This document shows, in pieces, positions 4,662-10,577 of a stretch of DNA of 10,577 bases. The notes under the pieces were generated by a model. That model made no database searches, was not told where the DNA came from, and was given only the letters and a program-made list of their open reading frames with translations. Numbering within the stretch: position 1 is the stretch's first letter; every line of letters starts with the position of its first letter. Source of the DNA: an uncultured Actinomyces sp. (GTDB taxonomy: Bacteria > Actinomycetota > Actinomycetes > Actinomycetales > Actinomycetaceae). The position numbers were made by a program, and so were the translations under genes. Where the stretch lies: the NCBI GenBank assembly GCA_900556405.1, contig USPB01000057.1:1-10577 (forward strand). The letters are read 5' to 3'.

Positions 4662-5396
4662 TTATGCCCCCAGAATGTCCTCGCGTGAGCCGATGTTATG
4701 GGAGGCGAGTCGCCACCCGCTGAGCGCCGCACTCTTGGACGTCGATATTCCCACGGGCACGAGCTCCGACCAGTGGCAGTTGTCCACGCCGCGCAGGCCG
4801 TTGAAGACGGCTGGGTCCAACCCCAGGAGGGACACGATGCCACGCGCGATCGCAGAACCGTGCGAGACAACGATCAACGACTGATCGTCCCGACATGCGC
4901 GAGCAGCCTCCAGGACAGCGTCACGCACGCGCGCGCCCACGACCTCGGAGCGTTCTATCTCAGCGAGGTCACACTCCCCGTCTGCCCGATACTGTGCAAA
5001 GGCCTCGGGCTGCTCTCGGGCAATCTCCTCGTAGGTCTTTCCCTCGAAGCTCCCGTAGGAACGTTCCGTGAGCCGATCATCGAGTTCCGGCCCCTCGCAC
5101 GGGTACCCAGCGATATCGAAAACGCGCGCGACGATCCGCGCAGTATCGACCGCGCGACCCAGGGGTGAGCTCACAATGCGCACTCCCCCATCGTCGTAGC
5201 GGCGCCCGTCCTCGGCGGCAAACATGCCCACCTCGGCACTCGGTTCGCACAGGCGACTGACGAGGACGCCGGCAGCGCCCGCCGCTTGGGACCGCCCAGC
5301 CTCGTTCAGCGGTTTATCGATGCGTCCCTGAAATCGCCGCGCCAGGTTGAAATCCGTCTGTCCATGACGCAGCAGGACAATCCGCGATGCACTCAC
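4662..5396 (-). CDS. Histidine phosphatase family protein (phosphoglycerate-mutase-like)
   Basis: The 244-residue protein belongs to the histidine phosphatase superfamily, cytoplasmic. It has the N-terminal RHG motif (R10, H11, G12; H11 would carry the phosphate), R81 in SSPLGRA, the acid/base glutamate E111 in LTERSYGSFEGK, and the second histidine H179 in VVSHGSA. The start is GTG at 5396, overlapping the rsfS stop as GTGA, which suggests translational coupling. In mycobacteria the gene following nadD-rsfS is a phosphatase of this family, characterised as glucosyl-3-phosphoglycerate phosphatase (GpgP). Equal position makes that role possible here, but no other gene of that pathway is in view. 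The substrate could equally be a different phosphate ester. Confidence 0.9.
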   Translation of the reverse strand: MSASRIVLLRHGQTDFNLARRFQGRIDKPLNEAGRSQAAGAAGVLVSRLCEPSAEVGMFAAEDGRRYDDGGVRIVSSPLGRAVDTARIVARVFDIAGYPCEGPELDDRLTERSYGSFEGKTYEEIAREQPEAFAQYRADGECDLAEIERSEVVGARVRDAVLEAARACRDDQSLIVVSHGSAIARGIVSLLGLDPAVFNGLRGVDNCHWSELVPVGISTSKSAALSGWRLASHNIGSREDILGA

Positions 5397-5818
5397 TGGG
5401 CAGACCCCGCCCCGTGCGTTGCCGCGCGCTCCGCAGCGGCAGCGCGAGCCTCATCGGTATCGACATCGATCGGTGTGGCCGGGCAGTCACCCCATAGCCG
5501 CTCAAGTGCGTAGTACTCGCGTTCCTCCTCCGACAGCACGTGCACGAGCAGCTCCGAATAGTCCAGGAGCACCCAGGTGCCCTCTGCACGCCCCTCGATA
5601 TGCGCCGGACGGCGGTGGTGCTCGACCCAGATGCGGTCCATGATGTCCTCGGCGATGGCGCGCACCTGGCGATCCGTCGGAGCCGAGACGACCACGAAAG
5701 CGTCCGCCAGGGCGAGCTTGCTGGTCACGTCAACGAGGACCGGGTTGATACCACCTCGGTCGTGCGCGGCGCGAGCGACAAGGCTCGCCAGTGTAGCTGT
5801 AGCGTCAGGAAGGCTCAC
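5393..5818 (-). CDS. rsfS: Ribosome silencing factor RsfS
   Basis: The 141-residue protein is the RsfS (Iojap/YbeB/DUF143) family. It binds ribosomal protein L14 of the large subunit, blocks subunit joining and lowers translation in starvation; this is known for the family. The hallmark lies at residues 81-111: TWVLLDYSELLVHVLSEEER followed by EYYALERLWGD. The preceding strand DAFVVVSAPTDRQVRAIAEDI is also typical. The start is GTG at 5818, chosen because AAGGAG lies at 5823-5828, four bases upstream; a longer frame to 5917 would run into nadD coding sequence. The C-terminal tail from about 115 is Ala/Asp-rich. It lies 13 bases after nadD and overlaps the phosphatase gene by four bases, matching the nadD-rsfS pairing common in bacteria. 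Confidence 0.94.
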   Translation of the reverse strand: MSLPDATATLASLVARAAHDRGGINPVLVDVTSKLALADAFVVVSAPTDRQVRAIAEDIMDRIWVEHHRRPAHIEGRAEGTWVLLDYSELLVHVLSEEEREYYALERLWGDCPATPIDVDTDEARAAAAERAATHGAGSAQ

Positions 5819-5831
5819 GTTTCTCCTTGGG

Positions 5832-6542
5832 TCAGGACCGGTACAGGCCGTACTTGTTGATGTATTGGACGACACCGTCAGGCACCAGGTACCACACCGG
5901 CTTGCCATCTGCGACACGCGTGCGGCAGTCGGTCGACGAGATCGCCATGGCGGGCACCTCGAGCAGCGACACAGACTCGTGCGGCAGGCCGGGATCGGAC
6001 AGGTTGTGCCCGGGGCGGGTCACACCGATAAAGTGCGCCTGCTCGAAGAGCTTGTCGGCATCCTTCCACTGCGCGATCTGTGCCAGCGCGTCAGCTCCCG
6101 TAATGAAGTAGAAGTCAGAGTCAGGGTACTCACGAGACAGGTCCGCCAGGGTATCAATCGTGTAGGTCGTGCCCCCACGGTCGATATCAACACGAGACAC
6201 GGCGAAACGCGGATTCGAAGCGGTTGCGATCACCGTCATCAGGTAGCGATGCTCGGCCGAGGTCACCCGACGCCCCGCTTTAAAAGGCTGCATGGCGGCC
6301 GGTACAAACACGACCTGGTCGAGGCCGTACACGTCCATGACCTCAGACGCGGCCACGAGGTGGCCGTGGTGGATCGGATCGAAGGTACCGCCCATAATGC
6401 CGATAGCCCGGCGTCTGCGCAGCGCACGCGGCGGGTGCGGGGGCAGGGCCGGTGCCGCGGTCGCCCCCGCTGTGGCCTCGGTCGTCTTCTCGATAGCGAC
6501 CTCCTCCGAGGCTGGCGCGGTCTGCTTGTCCTGCTCGCTCAC
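5832..6542 (-). CDS. nadD: Nicotinate-nucleotide adenylyltransferase NadD
   Basis: NadD transfers the AMP moiety of ATP to nicotinate mononucleotide, giving nicotinate adenine dinucleotide, the second-last step of NAD synthesis. The 236-residue protein (from the GTG start) has the nucleotidyltransferase motif GGTFDPIHHGH at residues 51-61, FITGADAL near 147-154 and the ISSTDCR motif at 201-207 (family form ISSTxxR). The first 45 residues are an Ala/Pro/Glu-rich extension ending in RALRRRR, not part of the catalytic fold. I chose GTG at 6542 because it forms a GTGA overlap with the proA stop, as at two other junctions in this operon. An ATG at 6575 inside proA would add 11 residues and cannot be excluded. 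Confidence 0.93.
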   Translation of the reverse strand: MSEQDKQTAPASEEVAIEKTTEATAGATAAPALPPHPPRALRRRRAIGIMGGTFDPIHHGHLVAASEVMDVYGLDQVVFVPAAMQPFKAGRRVTSAEHRYLMTVIATASNPRFAVSRVDIDRGGTTYTIDTLADLSREYPDSDFYFITGADALAQIAQWKDADKLFEQAHFIGVTRPGHNLSDPGLPHESVSLLEVPAMAISSTDCRTRVADGKPVWYLVPDGVVQYINKYGLYRS

Positions 6543-7819
6543 GGGCGGATCGTTCCCTCTCCCTCGTAAATCCACGTTGTGGTTGTCAGCTCGGTGAGCC
6601 CCATCGGACCGCGCGCGTGCAGCTTCTGCGTCGAGATACCAACCTCGGCCCCCAGGCCCAGCTGCCCACCATCCGTAAAGCGCGTCGAGGCGTTCACCGC
6701 GATAGCGGCGGCATCAACACCCGAACGGAACGCCCGCACGGCGGCAACATCCGAGGCCACAATACCTTCCGTATGACCGGTGGAGTATCGACGAATGTGC
6801 TCAATCGCCTCATCAATGTCAGCGACGACGCGCACCGCGAGGTCCATCGACAGGTATTCCGTCTCCCAGTCGGCCTGCGTCGCATCGACGATCATGTGCG
6901 CGTCGATGGAAGGCTGGCCGGCGACGATAGCACGCGTGGCCTCGTCGGCGTGAATCGTGACGCCCGCAGTCGTCAGACGCGTGATCGCCGCGACCAGGAA
7001 GCGCTGGGCGACATCGGCATGGACCAGGAGTGTCTCTGCCGCGTTGCACACGCCCACGCGCTGCGTCTTCGCGTTCATGATGATGGCCTCGGCGGCCTCC
7101 AGGTCGGCAGAAGCGTCAACGTAGACATGGCAGTTGCCGGTGCCGGTCTCGATCACCGGAACGCGCGACTCCTCGACGACAGCGTTGATGAGCCCAGATC
7201 CGCCGCGCGGAATCAAAGCATCGATCGCGCCGCGCGCACGCATCATCGCACGAGCCCCCTCGCGTCCCCACGGGTCCACGGTCGTAATCGCGTCGGCAGG
7301 AAGCCCCACGGAAGCCAACGCGTCACGGCATACCTCGATGAGGACACGGTTGGAGGACTGGGCGGCACTGCCGCCACGCAGGATCACCGCGTTACCGGCC
7401 TTGAGCGCCAGGGTTGCAGCGTCGATCGTGACGTTGGGGCGGGCCTCGTAGATGATGCCAACGACGCCCAGAGGCACGCGCTCCTGCGTCACGCGCAGAC
7501 CGATATCCGTGCGCATACCGCGAACGACTTGACCGACCGGGTCAGGAAGACCCGCAATCTCCCGGACAGCATCGGCGATACCCCGGATGCGCTCGGGCGT
7601 CAAAGCGAGGCGATCCAGCAGGCCCTCGCTCATCTGCTCCGCGCGACCGCGGGCGACATCCTCGGCATTAGCAGCCAGGATCTGGTCGCTGCGTTCGATG
7701 AGCGCAGCAGCAATTGCCTCGAGAGCGCGGTTCTTCGCCTGTGTGGTCACATTCGCGAGAACGCGAGCAGCCGCGCGGGCGGCATCCGTCACCTGGGAAA
7801 TGTCTGCAGCAGTATTCAC
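6539..7819 (-). CDS. proA: Gamma-glutamyl phosphate reductase ProA
   Basis: ProA reduces gamma-glutamyl phosphate with NADPH to glutamate-5-semialdehyde, the second step of proline synthesis, acting directly after ProB. The protein is about 426 residues, normal for the family. It has the aldehyde-dehydrogenase fold with PLGVVGIIYEARPNVT at 116-131, ILRGGSAA at 146-153, the catalytic cysteine C258 in KTQRVGVCNAAETLL, and the C-terminal GQLGLGAEVGISTQKLHARGPMG. The start is uncertain: GTG at 7819 (VNTAADIS) gives the usual family length, GTG at 7837 is also in frame, and neither has a clear Shine-Dalgarno. The gap to proB is 37 bases, the largest in the operon. It ends in a 4-base overlap with nadD. 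Confidence 0.95.
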   Translation of the reverse strand: MNTAADISQVTDAARAAARVLANVTTQAKNRALEAIAAALIERSDQILAANAEDVARGRAEQMSEGLLDRLALTPERIRGIADAVREIAGLPDPVGQVVRGMRTDIGLRVTQERVPLGVVGIIYEARPNVTIDAATLALKAGNAVILRGGSAAQSSNRVLIEVCRDALASVGLPADAITTVDPWGREGARAMMRARGAIDALIPRGGSGLINAVVEESRVPVIETGTGNCHVYVDASADLEAAEAIIMNAKTQRVGVCNAAETLLVHADVAQRFLVAAITRLTTAGVTIHADEATRAIVAGQPSIDAHMIVDATQADWETEYLSMDLAVRVVADIDEAIEHIRRYSTGHTEGIVASDVAAVRAFRSGVDAAAIAVNASTRFTDGGQLGLGAEVGISTQKLHARGPMGLTELTTTTWIYEGEGTIRP

Positions 7820-7856
7820 TCGGCCATGATGACACACGTCAGCCCGTGGGGCCGCG

Positions 7857-8984
7857 TCAGTCAGCACTGAGGGCAGAAAATGCGTCACCCAACACCGCCA
7901 AATCATCGCGGTGAATCGCAGGTCTCGGATGCTCGTGCCCCGCAGCCTCCAGCTCTGCCGTCCCCGAGCCGGCTATCTGTGCCAAGGTGTCGGAGTCATA
8001 TCCTGACACGCCGCGAGCAACAAGCCCCGTCGGAGATGCCACGTCCACGACATCGCCGGCGTCAAAGTGGCCGAGCACGGAACACACACCCGCAACCAAC
8101 AGAGACTTCTTGCCGACCGTAATCGCCTGCGCGGCACCCTCATCAACGATGACTTCGCCGCGCGACGGTGCCACGTGGGCGATCCAGAGACGACGCGAGG
8201 CCGGACGCTCCTGGGAAGGTTCGAACCACGTGCCAACCTTCTTGCCCGCAAGCACCGACTCCAAAGCATCCGCGGATGCCAGCTGCACGCCAATGCCGCT
8301 AGTGGTCGCCAGCATGGCGGCCTGCACCTTTGTTGCCATGCCTCCCGTACCCACGCGCGATCCCGCACCGGTCACGAGCACGCTCATGAGATCATCGGCG
8401 CTCGCCACACGCGTGATCAGCTCCGACCCCGGGTGATCTGGCGGAGCCGTATAAAGACCGTCGACATCAGTGAGCAGAACGAGAGCATCAGCCTTAATCA
8501 TCTGCGCAATGAGGGCAGCGAGGCGATCATTGTCGCCGAAGCGCAGCTCTCGGGTGGTCACCGCATCATTCTCGTTCAGAATCGGAACGACGCCGAGGCC
8601 GAGGAGGCGCGTCAGCGAGGCACGCACGTTCGTGTAGTGGTCACGGCGCATGACGTCGTCCGTGGTCAGCAGCACCTGGGCGGCATCGAGGTGATGCGCC
8701 TGGAAAGCAGCGGTCCAACGCGCCATCAGGAGCCCCTGCCCCATCGCCGCCGCGGCCTGCACGCTCGGCAGGTCCTTCGGCTTGGAGGTGAAGCCGAGCG
8801 GATCAAGCCCGGCAGCGACCGCACCCGACGACACGATGACGACCTCCCGGTCTGCCCCGCGCCAGCGCGCAACAAGGCGCGCGACAGAGTCGATCCGGTT
8901 GAGATCCAGACCGCCATCTTCTCGCGTCAGTGACGACGAGCCGATCTTCACGACGATGCGCGAGGCCGACGACACTCCGCTCAT
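7857..8984 (-). CDS. proB: Glutamate 5-kinase ProB with PUA domain
   Basis: ProB phosphorylates L-glutamate on its gamma-carboxylate with ATP, the committed step of proline synthesis; in this family it is usually the enzyme inhibited by proline. The 375-residue protein has an amino-acid-kinase domain (about 8-257) with VVKIGSSSL at 11-19, SSGAVAAG at 52-59, NENDAV at 137-142, FGDNDRLAA at 149-157 and GTGGMATK at 212-219. A PUA domain follows (about 277-350). The start is ATG at 8984, which overlaps the obgE stop as ATGA and has GGAG five bases upstream; a longer frame starting at 9032 would lie inside obgE. It stands before proA, whose product uses its unstable acyl phosphate. Confidence 0.96.
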   Translation of the reverse strand: MSGVSSASRIVVKIGSSSLTREDGGLDLNRIDSVARLVARWRGADREVVIVSSGAVAAGLDPLGFTSKPKDLPSVQAAAAMGQGLLMARWTAAFQAHHLDAAQVLLTTDDVMRRDHYTNVRASLTRLLGLGVVPILNENDAVTTRELRFGDNDRLAALIAQMIKADALVLLTDVDGLYTAPPDHPGSELITRVASADDLMSVLVTGAGSRVGTGGMATKVQAAMLATTSGIGVQLASADALESVLAGKKVGTWFEPSQERPASRRLWIAHVAPSRGEVIVDEGAAQAITVGKKSLLVAGVCSVLGHFDAGDVVDVASPTGLVARGVSGYDSDTLAQIAGSGTAELEAAGHEHPRPAIHRDDLAVLGDAFSALSAD

Positions 8985-10504
8985 GACTGCTCCGAGGCGT
9001 CGGTCCAGTGGCCGGCCTGGCGCTCGGTCCACAGCTCGTCACGAGCAGCAGTCTTGGCGTCCATGACCTGGTGGTACACCTCGCGACGTTCCTTGCGGCT
9101 CGGACGCGCGTTCTGGTCGAGACGCAGGTCCGTGCCACGCGAGCCCAGCAGCTCGGGGCCGGTCGTCAGAGTCGGCTCCCAGTCGAAGACGACGCCACCG
9201 TCCAGGTCTCCGATGACGACAGTATCGCCGGCGAGCGCACCGGCCTTCATCAGCTCGTCCTCGACACCCGCCGCGTTCAGACGATCCGCGAGGTAACCCA
9301 CGGCCTCGTCGTTGGCGAAGTCGGTCTGGCGCACCCAACGCTCCGGCTTATCGCCACGCACCTGGAAGACGTCCTCGCCATCCTTGCGGGTCTTGCGCAC
9401 CGTGATCTCCACGCTGCGCCCAACGGCCTTCGGCCGGATGACGGGACGGGCAGCCTCGAGAGCCGGGCGCTTCGCGCGCTCCTCCTCAACGATGCCGGCC
9501 AGAGCAAAAGACAGCGCCTTGAGCCCCTCGTGGGACACGGCGGACACTTCGAAGACGGGCCAGCCGAAGGACTCCAGATCCGGACGCGTAATCTCGGCGA
9601 GATCACGACCATCCGGAATGTCGATCTTGTTGAGAACGATGACGCGCGGACGCTGCATGATCGGCACGTAGCCCTCCACCTGCGTCAGGTCACCCTCGTA
9701 CGCCTCCAGCTCGGCCTCGATAATGCGCAGATCCTCCACGGGCTCGCGATCAGTCTCGAAAGCAGCGGTGTCCAGGACATGCACGATGACCGCGCAGCGC
9801 TCAATGTGGCGCAGGAAGTCCAGGCCAAGGCCTCGTCCCTGCGATGCACCGGGAATCAGGCCGGGAACGTCAGCGACCGTGTAACGCGTGTCGCCAGCCG
9901 ACACGACGCCCAGGTTCGGGACCAGCGTCGTGAACGGATAATCCGCGATCTTCGGACGCGCCGAACTCATCGCGGCGATCAGTGAGGACTTACCCGCCGA
10001 CGGAAAGCCCACGAGAGCCACGTCCGCAACAGACTTCAGCTCGAGAATCACGTCCCGTTCCTCGCCCGGCTCGCCGAGCAGCGCGAAGCCGGGGGCCTTA
10101 CGAGCCTTCGACGCTAGCGCAGCGTTTCCGAGACCACCGCGCCCTCCCTCGGCCACCACAAAGCGCGCACCCGCACCCGTCAGGTCGGCGAGCAGCTCAC
10201 CCGACATCGACTTCACGACCGTACCCTCGGGGACCGGAAGGATAATGTCCGCTCCGGTCTTGCCCTGACGGAAATCACCCATTCCAGGCGTGCCGTTATC
10301 CGCGCGACGATGCGGGCTTCGGTGGTAGTTCAGCAGCGTGGTCTCCTGCTCGCTCACCTCCAGGATGACCGAGCCACCATTTCCACCATCTCCGCCGTCG
10401 GGGCCAGCCAGCGGCTTGAACTTTTCACGCTTAATCGAGGCAACGCCGTTACCACCGTTACCACCCATCGCGTGCAGAGTCACGCGATCCACGAAGTCTG
10501 CCAC
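8981..10504 (-). CDS. obgE: Obg-family GTPase ObgE/CgtA
   Basis: Obg is a cytoplasmic GTPase that binds the 50S ribosomal subunit and takes part in its late assembly and in (p)ppGpp-linked growth control. The 507-residue protein has the Gly-rich Obg domain (1-158, with GGNGGNGVAS and GPDGGDGGNGGS), a G domain (about 159-340) with the P loop GFPSAGKSS (166-174), TT in the switch I region (192-193), DVPG (212-215) and NKID (292-295), and a C-terminal OCT domain (about 360-440). A charged tail of about 65 residues follows, longer than in Escherichia coli but usual for actinobacteria. The start is GTG at 10504 with AGGAG at 10510-10514, five bases upstream. It heads the visible operon and overlaps proB by four bases. 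It commonly follows rplU-rpmA, which would lie beyond the right edge. Confidence 0.97.
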   Translation of the reverse strand: MADFVDRVTLHAMGGNGGNGVASIKREKFKPLAGPDGGDGGNGGSVILEVSEQETTLLNYHRSPHRRADNGTPGMGDFRQGKTGADIILPVPEGTVVKSMSGELLADLTGAGARFVVAEGGRGGLGNAALASKARKAPGFALLGEPGEERDVILELKSVADVALVGFPSAGKSSLIAAMSSARPKIADYPFTTLVPNLGVVSAGDTRYTVADVPGLIPGASQGRGLGLDFLRHIERCAVIVHVLDTAAFETDREPVEDLRIIEAELEAYEGDLTQVEGYVPIMQRPRVIVLNKIDIPDGRDLAEITRPDLESFGWPVFEVSAVSHEGLKALSFALAGIVEEERAKRPALEAARPVIRPKAVGRSVEITVRKTRKDGEDVFQVRGDKPERWVRQTDFANDEAVGYLADRLNAAGVEDELMKAGALAGDTVVIGDLDGGVVFDWEPTLTTGPELLGSRGTDLRLDQNARPSRKERREVYHQVMDAKTAARDELWTERQAGHWTDASEQS

Positions 10505-10531
10505 TGTTGCTCCTGACGACTGAAATGAATG

Positions 10532-10566
10532 TTGAAAAGGGCGCCCGGCAACGCCGGACGCCCTTT
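10532..10566 (-). terminator. Terminator-like hairpin upstream of obgE
   Basis: AAAGGGCG (10536-10543) pairs with CGCCCTTT (10559-10566) and CCGGC (10545-10549) with GCCGG (10553-10557), with one mismatch and the loop AAC. On the minus strand the stem ends in CCCTTTTC, a short U-run. It would end a transcript coming from the right, probably the ribosomal protein genes rplU-rpmA (inference). Only 31 bases separate it from the obgE start, too few to fit a separate promoter with leader comfortably, so obgE may depend on read-through. Confidence 0.75.
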
Positions 10567-10577
10567 ATGCGCGCGGT

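Noticed and set aside
8984..9032. Longer proB start at 9032
   Set aside because: It would lie within the obgE coding sequence; the ATG at 8984 has a Shine-Dalgarno and the ATGA overlap, and begins right before VVKIGSSSL.
6617..9985. Long plus-strand open frames opposite proA, proB and obgE (e.g. 6617-7870, 9008-9985)
   Set aside because: Mirror frames of high-GC genes whose minus-strand products are clearly recognised.

Overview
The window looks like a chromosomal segment of a high-GC actinobacterium, most likely of the Actinomyces/Schaalia group. The support is the high G+C with frequent GTG starts, the obgE-proB-proA-nadD-rsfS-phosphatase gene order, a surface protein with an LAxTG-type sorting signal, and an alanine tRNA without encoded CCA. 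The genus is an inference. All recognisable genes lie on the minus strand and are read from right to left.

Right part (10566 to 4662): a housekeeping operon. A terminator-like hairpin, probably the end of an upstream transcription unit, is followed by obgE (ribosome-associated GTPase), proB and proA (first two steps of proline synthesis), nadD (NAD synthesis), rsfS (ribosome silencing factor) and a histidine-family phosphatase. Three junctions are 4-base ATGA/GTGA stop-start overlaps, and the other two gaps are 13 and 37 bases. The unit therefore looks translationally coupled and serves ribosome control, proline and NAD supply. It ends at a large hairpin at 4601-4650.

Middle (4600 to 2237): a tRNA-Ala(GGC) gene with its own promoter, a leader hairpin and a strong terminator. 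After a 290-base AT-rich intergenic region comes a secreted, wall-anchored CAP/SCP-domain protein with a repetitive Pro-rich stalk and an LAATG sorting signal, closed by its own terminator.

Left part (2236 to 1): about 2.2 kb without a credible gene. The stretch 1817-2236 lies between two minus-strand terminators and may hold an unidentified RNA or a decayed gene. The stretch 1-1670 is the unusual part. It is a dense array of nested inverted repeats: two 116-bp copies of one palindromic element, a five-copy 20-bp array with 41-42-bp phasing that flips orientation at its centre, a diverged three-copy array of the same geometry, two shorter inverted repeats, a mirrored array of contiguous 20-bp iterons, and a perfect 8+8 palindrome. 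Arms differ between elements but stay complementary within each element, which suggests selection on pairing or intra-element sequence correction. I do not recognise this system, and it is the best candidate in the window for something undescribed.
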